A stretch of 64,000 nucleotides of DNA from Siphonodentalium dalli. Its lineage: Eukaryota; Mollusca; Scaphopoda; Gadilida; Siphonodentaliidae. The translations under genes were made by a program, and so were the position numbers. The notes beneath the pieces were generated by a model, which was given only the letters and a program-made list of their open reading frames with translations, had not been told where the DNA came from and did no database searches. This document shows, piece by piece, positions 26,148-37,456 of this stretch (position 1 is the first letter of the stretch; each line of letters starts with the position of its first letter). The stretch is taken from contig CP136062.1 in NCBI GenBank assembly GCA_032622095.1, positions 13,729,710 to 13,793,709 of the forward strand. Reading direction: 5' to 3'.

Positions 26148-26445
26148 CTAGAAGGTGACCCGACTTCGTCCGGGCTTTGACCTTGAATTGTCCATTTTGA
26201 AGGTCAAGGTCAAGTGGGGTCACGATTTGACCAGTCCAAAAACACTGCCCGGACAAAAGTACCCGACAAACGTGCCCGTCGAAATCCATCCGGTTTTACC
26301 CGACTTGACCTTGAATTGATCATTTTGAAGGTCAGGTCGGGGTCACGATTTGACCCGTCCAAAACACTCAGTGGACAAAAGTAACCCAATGTATCAGATT
26401 TCGTGAAAATCCCATCAAAATTCTCGATTTGACTTTGAATTGGCC
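26148..26445 (-). mobile_element. Helitron-like 3' fragment, family 2, opposite orientation
   Basis: Read on the minus strand, the sequence ends 'cccggacgaagtcgggtcac' then 'ctt' and CTAG (26148-26151), followed by T. This is the same terminus as at 25539 and 39486. Two inverted 'gaccttgaattg...' / 'ttgaaggtca' motifs follow at the same spacing as in the unit at 38888. The 5' part is missing. A 75-codon minus frame (26368-26595) is the family's usual spurious frame. Confidence 0.75.
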
Positions 26446-27375
26446 CAATGTCGCACGCATATGGCTGTTTCTATAGTCTATATGAAAGTATATCGAGTAC
26501 GAAGTAATGATACGGATGAAGATTAGCCGGAATGCGAAAATACAAAATTCGTGTTGTCGATAACTATTTGTACAGTTTTCAAAACAATGTATCAAATAAA
26601 ATTCATACTATATGCATACTAGTCCAACATACTCATTTATAGTCAATAGGCAGTGGTTGGCTTGTGTTTACGACCCGTATCAACATATATTTTTACACGA
26701 GCATGTGTGTCACGCTTTGTCCAATCCACTATATCTCTTATGTGACTTGGTCTCTATAGCTTCACATGTGGGGATCAGTAAATACACAGTACTGTATTGA
26801 ATCCAGGACATGTGCATTGTACAACGAAGGCACTGTTCCAAACATTTATTGATGCAGCATACACGGGCTTATACACATAAATAAGCTGTCCGATGACAGT
26901 GTAGTGACCGATACATCGTATACAAATGAAAATTACCGTTCAACGAGTCGCCCAATCGTCGTTGTCATGGTCGAAGCGGGGCGTTGTCAAATAGTTAACA
27001 CCGTTACTGCATTTCTGTGTATAGTTTACTCGAATATTGCGTCAACGGGGGTACGAATTTGACAAATAATACATTTATGCTATCAAAGCTTACGTTGGAT
27101 GTTAATTTTCGCACCGTTAATGTCCCCTTGTAGCCCAAGAAATTACTTTTTGCGATCGGTTCGCGGTTTGATCGGATTATCCAGACTTGACCGAGCCGAT
27201 TGTGATTCATTTTATGTATAGATCTCATCTTCGTATGTATTCCGTGAATTAACCTGGTGGACCTGCAAAGTCTACTCTACACGATGCATGCAAGAAGAAG
27301 CCCACTTTTATCGTACCAATTCAGTAAAAGGACCCTTTATCTATGTTTGTCATAAAATATCACGTATAATAAGGC
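26446..27375. other. transposon interior, unassigned
   Basis: No recognisable gene. Frames at 26612-26800 (+) and 27004-27228 (-) are short and resemble nothing I know. Confidence 0.4.
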
Positions 27376-27467
27376 CGCAGAATCGTTGAACTGCCGCAGC
27401 ACCGTTGTTGTCAAGCCGCAGAATCGTGGAATTGGTCGTAGAATCGTCGAAACGATTGTGCCGTGTG
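27376..27467 (-). repeat. right terminal inverted repeat
   Basis: Reverse complement of 23914-24005 with four differences. It ends 'gtgccgtgtg' directly before the right target-duplication copy. Confidence 0.93.
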
Positions 27468-27475
27468 CCAGCAGC
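27468..27475. repeat. 8-bp target-site duplication, right copy
   Basis: ccagcagc, continuing into 'catcttggattttactc', the interrupted satellite monomer. Confidence 0.93.
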
Positions 27476-30400
27476 CATCTTGGATTTTACTCTTTGCATG
27501 ACTAAATCCTTTGGCAACGGCTACATATCCTTACTTTGGTGAGATAATTATGAAATTTGTCGTGGATGTAGACATTGAAATGTAGATGGGAATGTGTCAT
27601 TTTGGGGTCATTTGGCCAAAAAACATGGCCGCTGGCAGCCATCTTTGATTTCAAAATTAAATTGTTTGGCGCGGTCTACAGGTCGTACTGTTCGTCTTGA
27701 TTATAATGAAATTTGTCATGGATGTTGATAATGACAGGCAGATGGTAACGAGTCATTTTGGGGTAGTTTGGCCAAAAAACATGGCCATCATGAGCATCTT
27801 GGATTTTACTCTTTGCATGACTAAATCCTTTGGCGCGGGTTACAGGTCGTAGCTTTGGTCCGATCTTCATGAAATTTGTCATGGCTGTTGATCTTGACAT
27901 GTAAATGGGAATGAGTCATTTTGGGGTCATTCGCCAGCAGCCATCTTGGATTTCAAAATTCAATACGTTAGCATGGGCTTCATGCCGGATTAAATCAATT
28001 GGCGCGGTCTACAAGTCGTACTGTTTGTCTGATCATCATGAAATTTGTCATGGATGTTAATAATGACATGTACTTGTAGATGGGAATGAGTCATTTTGGG
28101 TTCGTTTGGCCGAAAAAAACATGGCCGCCAGCAGCCATCTTGGATTTTACTCTTTGCATGACTAAATCCTTTGGCACAGGCTACAGGTCCTTACTTTGGT
28201 CAGATCATCATGAAATTTGTCATGGATGTTAATAATGACATGTACATGTAGATGGGAATGAGTCATTTTGGGTTCGTTCTGCCGAAAAAACATGGCCGCC
28301 AGCAGCCATCTTGGATTTTACTCTTTGCATGACTAAATCCTTTGGCACAGGCTACAGGTCCTTACTTTGGTAAGATTATCATGAAATTTGTCATGGATGT
28401 TAATAATGATAGGCAGATGGGAATGATTCCTTTTGGGGTCATTCGGCCAAAAAACATGACCACCAGCAGCCATCTTGGATTTTACTCTTTGCATGACTAA
28501 ATCCTTTGGCACAGGCTACAGGTCCTTACTTTGGTCAGATCATTATGAAATTTGTCATGAATATTGACATTGACATGTAGATGGGAATGAGTCATTTTGG
28601 TGTTATTTGGCCAAAAAAAATGGCCGCTGGCAGCCATCTTTGATTTCAAAATTAAATCTATTGGCGTGGTCTACATGTCGTACTGTTCGTCTGATTGTCA
28701 TGAAATTTGTCATGGATGTTAATAATGACAGGCTGATGGGAATGATTCATTTTGGGGTAGTTCGACCAAAAAACATGGCCGTCATGAGCATCTTGGATTT
28801 TTCTCTTTTCATGACTAAATCCTTTGGCACAGGCTCTAGGTCGTACCTTTCGTCAGATCCTTATGATATTTGTCATGGCTATTGACATGTACAATGTAGA
28901 TGGGAATGAGTCATTTTGGGGTCATTTGGCCAAAAAACATGGCCGCTGGCAGCCATCTTTGATTTCAAAAATAAATCGATTGGCCCGGTCTACAGGTCAT
29001 ACTGTTCGTCTGATTATCATGAAATTTGTCATGGATGTTAATAATGACAGGCAGATGGGAACGAGTCATTTTGGGGTAGTTTGGCCAAAAAACATGGTCG
29101 TCATGAGCATCTTGGATTTTACTCTTTGCATGACTAAATCATTTGGCGTGGGCTGCAGGTCGTAGCTTTGGTCAGATCTTCATGAAATTTGTCATGTCTG
29201 TTGACCTTGACATGCAAATGGGAATGAGTCCTTTTGGGGTCATTTGGCCTAAAGACATGACCGCCAGCAGTCATCTTGGATTTTACTCTTTGCATGACTA
29301 AATCCGTTGGCACAGGCTACACTGCTACAGGTCCTTACTTTGGTCAGATCATTATGAAATTTGTCATGAATGTTGACATTGACATGTAGATGGGAATAAG
29401 TCATTTTGGGGTCATTTGGCCAAAAAACATGGCCGCTGGCAGCCATCTTTGATTTCAAAATTAAATCGTTTGGCGCGGTCTACAGGTCGTACTGTTCGTC
29501 TTGATTATAATGAAATTTGTCATGGATGTTGATAATGAGAGGCAGATGGGAACGAGTCATTTTGGGGTAGTTTGGCAAAAAAACATGGCCATCATGAGCA
29601 TCTTGGATTTTCTCTTTGCATGACTAAATCCTTTGGCGCGGGCTACAGGTCGTAGCTTTGGTCCGATCTTCTTGAAATTTGTCATGGCTGTTCATCTTGA
29701 CATGTAAATGGGAATGAGTCATTTTGGAGTCATTCGCCACAGCCATCTTGGATTTCAAAATTCAATACGTTAGCAAGGGTTTCAGGCCGGATTAAATCAA
29801 TTGGCGCGGTCACAGGTGTATTGTTTGTCTGATCATCATGAAATTTGTCATGGATGTTAATAATGACATGTACATGTAGATGGGAATGAGTCATTTTGGT
29901 TTCGTTCGGCCGAAAAAACATGGCCGCCAGCAGCCATCTTGGATTTTACTCTTTGCATGACTAAATCCTTTGGCACAGGCTACAGGTCCTTACTTTGGTC
30001 AGATTATCATGAAATTTGTCATGGATGTTAATAATGATATGCAGATGGGAATGAGTCCTTTTGGGGTCATTCGGCCAAAAAACATGACCGCCAGCAGCCA
30101 TCTTGGATTTTACTCTTTGCATGACTAAATCCTTTGGCATAGGCCACAGGTCCTTACTTGGTCAGATCATTATGAAATTTGTCATGAATGTTGACATTGA
30201 CATGTAGATGGGAATGAGTCATTTTGGTGTTATTTGGCCAAAAAAAAAGGGCCGCTGGCAGCCATCTTTGATTTCAAAATTAAATCGATTGGCGTGTTCT
30301 ACATGTCGTACTGTTCGTCTGATTGTCATGAAATTTGTCATGTATGTTAATAATGACAGGCTGATGGGAATGAGTCGTTTTGGGGTAGTTCGACCAAAAA

Positions 30401-33100
30401 AACATGGCCGTCATGAGCATCTTGGATTTTTCTCTTTGCATGACTAAATCCTTTGGCACAGGCTCTAGGTCGTACCTTTCGTCAGATCATTATGATATTT
30501 GTCATGGCTATGGACATGTACAATGTAGATGGGAATGAGTCATTTTGGGGTCATTTGGCCAAAAACCATGGCCGCTGGCAGCCATCTTTGATTTCAAAAT
30601 TAAATCGATTGGCGCGGTCTACAGGTCATACTGTTCGTCTGATTATCATGAAATTTGTCATGGATGTTAGTAATGACAGGCAGATGGGAACGAGTCATTT
30701 TGGGGTAGTTTGGCCAAAAAAACATGGTCGTCATGAGCATCTTGGATTTTACTCTTTGCATGACTAAATCCTTTTGCGTGGGCCGCAGGTCGTAGCTTTG
30801 GTCAGATCTTCATGAAATTTGTCATGGCTGTTGACCTTGACATGCAAATGGGAATGAGTCCTTTGGGGTCATTTGGCCAAAAGACATGACCGCCAGCAGT
30901 CATCTTGGATTTTACTCTTTGCATGACTAAATCCGTTGGCACAGGCTACAGGTCCTTACTTTGGTCAGATTATTATGAAATTTGTCATGAATGTTGACAT
31001 TGACATGTAGATGGGAATGAGTCATTTTGGGGTCATTTGGCCAAAAAACATGGCCGCTGGCAGCCATCTTTGATTTCAAAATTAAATCGTTTGGCGCGGT
31101 CTACAGGTCGTACTGTTCATCTTGATTATGATGAAATTTGTCATGGATGTTGATAATGAGAGGCAGATGGGAACGAGTCATTTTGGGGTAGTTTGGCAAA
31201 AAAACATGGCCATCATGAGCATCTTGGATTTTACTCTTTGCATGACTAAATCCTTTGGCGCGGGCTACAGGTCGTAGCTTTGGTCCGATCTTCTTGAAAT
31301 TTGTCATGGCTGTTGATCTTGACATGTAAATGGGAATGAGTCATTTTGGGGTCATTCGCCAGCAGCCATCTTGGATTTCAAAATTCAATACGTTAGCATG
31401 GGCTTCAGGCCGGATTAAATCAATTGGCGCGGTCTACAGGTCGTACTGTTTGTCTGATCATCATGACATTTGTCATGGATGTTAATAATGACATGTACAT
31501 GTAGATGGGAATGAGTCATTTTGGGTTCGTTCGGCCGAAAAAACATGGCCGCCAGCAGCCATCTTGGATTTTACTCTTTGCATGATTAAATCCTTTGGCA
31601 CAGGCTACAGGTCCTTACTTTGGTCAGCTTATCATGAAATTTGTCATGGATGTTAATAATGATAAGCAGATGGGAATGAGTCCTTTTGGGGTCATTCGGC
31701 CAAAAAACATGACCGCCAGCAGCCATCTTGGATTTTACTCTTTGCATGACTAAATCCTTTGGCACAGGCTACAGGTCTTACTTTGGTCAGATCATTATGA
31801 AATTTGTCATGAATGTTGACATTGACATGTAGATGGGAATGAGTCATTTTGGGGTTATTTGGCCAAAAAAATGGCCGATGGCAGCCATCTTTGATTTCAA
31901 AATTAAATCGATTGGCGTGGTCTACATGCCGTACTGTTCGTCTGATTGTCATGAAATTTGTCATGGATGTTGATAATGACAGGCTGATGGGAATGAGTCA
32001 TTTTGGGGTAGTTCGACCAATAAACATGGTCGTCATGAGCATCTTGGATTTTTCTCTTTGCATGACTAAATCCTTTGGCACAGGCTCTAGGTCGTACCTT
32101 TCGTCAGATCATTATGATATTTGTCATGGCTATTGACATGTACAATGTAGATGGGAATGAGTCATTTTGGGGTCATTTGGCCAAAAAACATGGCCGCTGG
32201 CAGCCATCTTTGATTTCAAAATTAAATCGATTGGGGCGGTCTACATGTCGTACTGTTCGTCTGATTATCATGAAATTTGTCATGGATGTTAATAATGACA
32301 GGCAGATGGGAACGAGTCATTTTGGGGTAGTTTGGCCAAAAAACATGGTCGTCATGAGCATCTTGGATTTTACTCTTTGCATGACTAAATCCTTTGGCGT
32401 GGGCTGCAGGTCGTAGCTTTGGAAATGAGTTATTTTGGGGTAATTTGGCCAAAAAACATGGCCGCTGGCAGCCATCTTTGATTTCAAAATTAAATCGTTT
32501 GGCGCGGTCTACAGGTCGTACTGTTCGTCTTGATTGTAATGAAATTTGCCATGGATGTTGATAATGAGAGGCAGATGGGAACGAGTCATTTTGGGGTCGT
32601 TTGACCAAAAAACATGGCCGTCAGCGGTCATCTTGGATTTAAAAATTCAATCCATTAGCACGGGCTACAGGTCGTATCTTTTGTCGGATCATTATTAAAT
32701 TTGGATGTTAAAATTGACATTTAGATGGGAAACGAGTAATTTGGGGGTTGTTCGGCCAAAAATATGGCCGCCAGCAGCCATCTTGGATTATACTCTTTGG
32801 TCCAATCATCATGAGTTTTGTCATGGATGTTAACAATTACATGTAGATGGGAAAAGATTCATTTTGAATTCAACCAAGAAACCTGGTCGCCAGCAGCCAT
32901 CTTGTATTTTACTCTTTACACGACTAAATCCTTTGACACGGGCTACAGGTCGTATCTTTTGTCGTCGGATCATCATGAAATGTGTGACCGATGTTAACAA
33001 TGACATGTAAATAGGAATGAGTCTTTTTTGGGTCATTTGGCAAAAAAACGATGGCTGTCGCGGCCATCTTGAATTTTAATCTTTGCATAACTAGGCCTTT
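27468..33100. repeat. about 162-bp satellite, right block, with higher-order repeat
   Basis: Continuation of the array at 22790 after the transposon. A higher-order period of about 1,626 bp (near ten monomers) is visible: a rare 'ttatttggccaaaaaa' variant recurs at about 28601, 30228 and 31853, and the 'ttcaatacgttagca' monomer recurs at about 27960, 29760 and 31385. Monomers beyond about 32640 are more diverged, as array edges usually are. Each monomer carries 'agccatctt'. The many 70-128 codon frames on both strands are shadows of the repeat. Confidence 0.95.
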
Positions 33101-33599
33101 CAACTTTCCACATTCCTAATCGCCCCATTAACTGTAACACATGAAATTATTCCCTTTCCACGTTGAGCTACAGTGTTATTGACACTTTCATAATTACATT
33201 TCAGTCAATTCACATTTTCAGCTGCATATACATGTATACCGGTATATTTACATACACCTGATATCTCTTCCGATTTCCCCATAGCGTTACGGTAGTTACG
33301 CTCCCTTATTCAATGCGTTCATAAACATATGAACGTAACGTGACGTCACTTTCATTATCGTTCATAGGTTTATGAACACATTGGTCCCGGAAATCACCGG
33401 GGATTGTCGGACATTACCGACTGCTTGAGTATCTAGTCAGCCAATACTCCAAGGATTTGATAGCAAACAATATGTAATCGAGTTTCACGATTGGATGGCT
33501 AGTGGCATCTAATCGCGAGCTCGGGTGGCACGAGATGTTCGATTGACTATCAGAATGTTGGTTATCATATAATCCCATATCCCATAATATGTCAAATAT
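33101..33599. other. unassigned sequence
   Basis: No gene seen. It contains 'gttcataaacatatgaacg' at about 33318, a short inverted repeat, partly repeated at 33360 ('gttcataggtttatgaac'). Confidence 0.4.
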
Positions 33600-33725
33600 A
33601 GCGAATTATCGAAATATGAAATACAACGAAAAAGCGAAATATGATAATAGAGCGAAATAGCACAAAAAATCGAAATAGCGAAATAGGGCGAAATATGGAG
33701 CGAAATATAGAAATAGGAAATTATT
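33600..33725. repeat. degenerate 'gcgaaata' short repeat
   Basis: AT-rich run with the word 'gcgaaata' recurring every 8-16 bases. A 100-codon minus frame rich in Phe/Tyr across 33606-33908 is the product of this low complexity. Confidence 0.8.
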
Positions 33726-33979
33726 TTTATAAACGAAATAACGGAGATATTTGAAAAAGTGTTTTTGATGAAATAACGGACATATTTGGAGAAGTGTTTT
33801 AAAGAGCGTAAGTATATAAATATAGATAATAAACGGCGGATCCAACGTGGTCATGGGTTTTGACCGCGATAAAAAATCAGCAAACTCCGCATAACCCCTT
33901 GACCACATTGAAACCGCCGTTCATTTCTTATATGTAAACCAATTTCATCATTAAAGAAACTGCAAATTCATCGTTGATT

Positions 33980-34420
33980 CCATCATCTCAACATTTCATT
34001 AAAGTGAGACTTTATGTTCACACATCGATTCATTCAGGCAACATTTTTTTCCATTTCTACACTGGTCATTGCATTGATCGTCTTCAATGGGGATAATCTA
34101 TTATTATATATGTATATCATCGTTAACTATTAAAGTTACATTTCTCTTCCACCCAATCGATATTCATATTCATTATACTTTATTCAATAATTTCTGTTTC
34201 TACATCACTTGTTGCATTGATTGCCTTCATGTAAGGTAAGCTATGTCCGACTCAAATATTAAAGCGACTCAAATATTAAAGTGATGCATCATATTCACTA
34301 CACTTCATTCAATAATTTCTTTTTCTACATAGTTTACATGTATTGTATTGATTGCCTGCAGCTAGTATAATCTATGTCCGACTCAAATAATACAAATATT
34401 GAAGGCATTCCATTTCCATC
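33980..34420. repeat. three degenerate tandem copies, about 125-150 bp
   Basis: Three segments share 'attca..caat/ac', 'tttctacat/ac', 'ttgcattgattgcct' and 'tctatgtccgactcaaata'. They are centred near 34060, 34200 and 34330. No coding potential. Confidence 0.65.
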
Positions 34421-34473
34421 CATTAATTCTAAGGAAACTTCTGCTATGATATATATATGTATATATATACATA

Positions 34474-35011
34474 CAGGGTACTACATGTGCTACACCACTC
34501 GGAGAAATGTCTGTGTCATCACACTAAAATACCACGTTAGAACTTGAATTGATATATTCGTAATCGTATATAGTCACCAATAGCCAAGTTACTACTGTAG
34601 TACCTGACATTGCCCATCTAGTGAACTATTCAAACCCAACATGCCTGGTTGATTTCGCTGTGGGATGATGGTTCACTTCCATCCTCAAGCTAATTATGCC
34701 ATTTCATGGCATAATTCTGTTCGGACGTGCAGGGGTAGATATGCTTGAGGCCCCACCACAGTTCAATTCACACCAGGTTCTCAGATATTATTATCTTATG
34801 TTCGAACTTTACTCATGTTTGGACTGATCATAACCATCATTTTAATGCTGGGTTTGAATAGTTCACTAGATGGGCAATGTCCGTTACTACGGTAGTAACC
34901 CGGCTATTGGTGACTATATACGATTGCGAATATATCAATCCAAGTTCTAGCATGGTATTTGTGTGACGACACAGACATTTCTCCGAGTGGTGTAGCACGT
35001 GTAGTACCCTG
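34474..35011. mobile_element. foldback/MITE-like element with about 165-bp TIRs and TA target duplication
   Basis: Left arm 34474-34639 is the inverted repeat of right arm 34850-35011, with moderate divergence (TIR tip 'cagggtactacatgtgct' versus 'agcacgtgtagtaccctg'). TA lies immediately outside each tip (34472-34473, 35012-35013), as expected for a Tc1/mariner-type TA duplication. The 210-bp middle is also self-complementary in places ('attatgcc'/'ggcataat' at 34693-34715; 'cttccatcctcaagc' facing 'gcttgaggcc'). No transposase. An 85-codon frame over the right arm (34959-35216) is incidental. Confidence 0.85.
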
Positions 35012-35095
35012 TACGGAACATCCTATAATTATTGTAACATTGAACTTAATGATCAACTTGGTGGTTGCTCCATTACGTGTCACGTACGATCATAT

Positions 35096-35112
35096 TATTA
35101 TATCGAACATTG
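35096..35112. repeat. 17-bp direct repeat, left (possible target duplication)
   Basis: tattatatcgaacattg, repeated exactly at 35785-35801. The pair brackets R1 copy b plus the palindrome. Confidence 0.8.
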
Positions 35113-35144
35113 GTGCCAATTCTCACACAATATCTCTGTCTGAT

Positions 35145-35655
35145 TTTGTCACATTTTTATTTACCGCGAATTTTGGAAATCGGTCTAAGATTTTACAATT
35201 TACGGCAATCTGTTGACGATGGCAGGGGGGCATAACTGTGTTATTAGTTACATCTAACAGCGACCTCTTCGTGATTCATGCATGTATTGCTATAAATACG
35301 TCATTAGCAAAGACATTTTTGCGAAATTGTAGAAGTTAACTGGCTTAACTTCGATTAAAACGGAAACTTCCCCTGGCATTACAAAATTAGGACTGGACGC
35401 TTGCCAACGAACCGGACAAAGTACTAAATACATTGGCCAGCTATGATCGGACATTTGCAAGATCATTACAATTCACAAATAAATCTAATGATATGCCTAT
35501 ATTGCAACAAGTATCGTACACGGTATAGTTTAAGATTGGCCGTATCTTTAGGCGGCAATCCGATTTCGCGAAATGAGTTTGTTAGTATAAATAGCACAAG
35601 AATAGTAGGCATGTAGGAATCCTACTGGGGTACTATTATATAGATAATGCATGGC
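35145..35655 (+). repeat. dispersed repeat R1, unbroken copy b
   Basis: Continuous equivalent of the two halves at 15310-15412 and 18403-18760; the junction lies at about 35241. It ends in 'aagaatagtagg...ctactggggtactat', also present at about 36600-36632 in copy c. Non-coding as far as I can see. Confidence 0.87.
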
Positions 35656-35660
35656 TTGGA

Positions 35661-35761
35661 GTTGACTATGCCAAAATAGTGGTCCTCGAGGAGGAATAGT
35701 CCACGAGCCGCAGGCGAGTGGACTATTCCTCCTCGAGGACCACTATTTTGGCATAGTCAAC
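35661..35761. repeat. perfect long palindrome (PAL, copy b)
   Basis: Two exactly complementary 44-bp arms (35661-35704 and 35718-35761) separated by a 13-base loop, gagccgcaggcga. Outside it, 'ataatgcatgg' and 'tcatgcattat' extend the symmetry imperfectly. As RNA or single-stranded DNA it would form a long perfect hairpin. It immediately follows R1. Confidence 0.97.
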
Positions 35762-35784
35762 GACAAGTCATGCATTATTTATTA

Positions 35785-35801
35785 TATTATATCGAACATT
35801 G
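35785..35801. repeat. 17-bp direct repeat, right (possible target duplication)
   Basis: Exact second copy of the 35096-35112 sequence, just outside the AT-rich tail that follows the palindrome. Confidence 0.8.
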
Positions 35802-36012
35802 TGTTTTTTGTTGTGTTTTTGCTGCTGGTATTGTTGTGTTTGTTATTGTGTTTTTTGTTGTATTTTTGGTGGTGGTGTTGTTGTGTTTTTTGTTGTTTTT
35901 ATTTTGTATTTTGTTGTGTTTTTGGTGGTGGTGATGTTGTGTTTTTTCTTGTGTTTGTTATTGTGTTTTTGGTGGTGGTGTTGTTGTGTTTTTGTTTTGT
36001 TTTTTGTTGTCA
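35800..36012. repeat. T/G-rich low-complexity tract
   Basis: Recurring 'gttgtgttttt' and 'ggtggtg' words. Overlapping 66-97 codon frames on both strands (Cys/Phe/Val-rich or Thr/Lys/Gln-rich) are low-complexity artefacts. Confidence 0.85.
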
Positions 36013-36299
36013 TTTGGATTATCTTCTGCAAAGCTATGATCACTCATTTCGACAGGCAAACTCAATAATTGAAGTAGCTGATAGCAGCCGGTAAGTAAAG
36101 TAAACAGTGTCTCAGTATGCACATAGTTAATTCCGGCTACGAAATCGGTCTTGAAAGAATTGAGATACGAAAATATCATCGGAGAAAACAAATTAAATTC
36201 GACGAGACATGAGCAAAATCTTGCGTTAACACCCAATTGAGCCAGAGATAAATAAAGTGACGATTATATTACACATGTATATACGTTTATTAACTCACC

Positions 36300-36640
36300 A
36301 TACCGAATTTACAGTATATAATCGAGAAAATTTGATCTTGCATCGAATCATGTTTTCTGGATTTCAACACGGAAGTGTCTACAATTATCATGCGTATTTG
36401 AAAACGAGGATCGCCCTTCGTCAAACCGGACCGAATGCGATTATCTACCGGGAAATCGGTCTTTCTCGAAGTCTAATGATATACCGATATAGCAAAAACT
36501 ACGTGTAACGCAGGAAACACACAGGATAGTTTCAGATTGACAGTGTGTTCAGGTGGCAATACGATTGTGCAAACACAAATTATGTTACTATAAATAGAAA
36601 AAGAATAGTAGGTGGGCTACTGGGGTACTATCGTAAAATA
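36300..36640 (+). repeat. dispersed repeat R1, diverged copy c
   Basis: Aligns loosely to 35395-35640: 'tctaatgatat', 'caggatagttt.agatt', 'tcaggtggcaat.cgatt', 'actataaatag', 'agaatagtagg', 'ctactggggtactat'. It is the most diverged copy and lacks the palindrome; a different duplicated segment follows. Confidence 0.65.
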
Positions 36641-36755
36641 GTATGGCAGTAGGCAGCCAATCAGAACGCGAGAAAGTTACGTGAGATATAATATCGTAAA
36701 ATAGTATAGCAGTGTGCAGCCAATCAGAATGCGAGAAAGTCACGTGAATTATCTT
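36626..36755. repeat. two tandem copies of about 62 bp
   Basis: 'atcgtaaaatagtat.gcagt', 'gcagccaatcagaa.gcgagaaag' and 'acgtga' occur twice, from about 36631 and 36693. Each copy has a CCAAT-box-like ccaatcag. Confidence 0.85.
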
Positions 36756-36938
36756 CTCTCCTATATATTTTGGTACATTCTGTATTCGAGAGATAACCCA
36801 CATCCTCCGGACCTCAATTATATGATCGTGAATGAGTATTGATATACCCCACTAAACTTTGACAAACACCAGTAATGGTGTGTAGATAATTTACATATCT
36901 CTCCTATATATTTTGATACAATCTATCTAATTTACATA

Positions 36939-36974
36939 TCTCATATATATTTTGAAGACCTCTGTCTGTATGTT

Positions 36975-37006
<32 letters not shown>

Positions 37007-37456
37007 ATTAATACAAATCTACGATTCTCGACCGATCGGGACGAAACTTGGTACGTGTGTGTAGTTTGACCAGGCGGTAAACGTTGTCGTATTGGCGAGC
37101 CCGTGCGGTGCCCGCTTCGCGCATGCGCAGACGAGATCTCGGAAACGGGTGGAGCTATCGACTTGAAATTTGCTATGTGAATGTATCTTGACCCGGATAC
37201 GAATTTTATCGGGTCGCCGAGCCCGTGCGACACCAGCTTCGCGCATGCGCAGACGAGATCTCGGAAACGGGTGGAGCTATCGACTTGAAATTTGCTATGT
37301 GAATGTATCTTGCCCCGGATACGAATTTTATCGGGTCGCCGAGTCCGTGCGACGCCAGCTTCGCGCATGCGCAGACCAGATCTCGGAAACGGGTAGAGCT
37401 ATCGACTTGAAATTTTGTTTTTGAATAGCCCGGACAACGTCGGGCTCATCGGCTAG
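36939..37456 (+). mobile_element. Helitron-like unit 1 (family 1)
   Basis: Begins TCTCATATATATTTTGAAGA after an A and ends 'agcccggacaacgtcgggct', 'catcgg', CTAG followed by T. This is the expected 5'-TC and 3' hairpin-CTRR pattern of a Helitron inserted between A and T. Internally there is a (TCTG)n run, then 'acgattctcgaccgatcggg' and three 122-bp submonomers carrying gcgcatgcgc (37119, 37241, 37363). No Rep/helicase coding, so non-autonomous. A shorter 5' start of the same kind lies just left (36898-36938). Confidence 0.8.

Larger units (their letters stand above)
23914..27467. mobile_element. DNA transposon with 92-bp TIRs, inserted in the 162-bp satellite
   Basis: The two ends are 92-bp inverted repeats, 23914-24005 and 27376-27467, differing at four positions by my reading and starting cacacggcacaatcg. 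The word 'acgattctgcg' occurs several times within each TIR, like subterminal transposase sites. The target duplication is 8 bp (ccagcagc). An 8-bp duplication fits hAT, P or Zisupton-type elements, but the terminus is not the usual hAT CAGNG, so I leave the superfamily open. No transposase is recognisable in the 3,554 bp, so the element is non-autonomous or gutted. It contains Helitron-like fragments (24785-25542 and 26148-26445) and a purine tract, so it has itself been a target. Confidence 0.9.

Noticed and set aside
22790-33100. Dozens of 70-128 codon frames with shared peptides such as MTKSFG
   Set aside because: They recur because the DNA repeats; they overlap on both strands and the frame is not maintained between monomers.
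34959-35216. 85-codon plus frame
   Set aside because: Spans the foldback arm and the left edge of R1, so it is chance joining of repeats.
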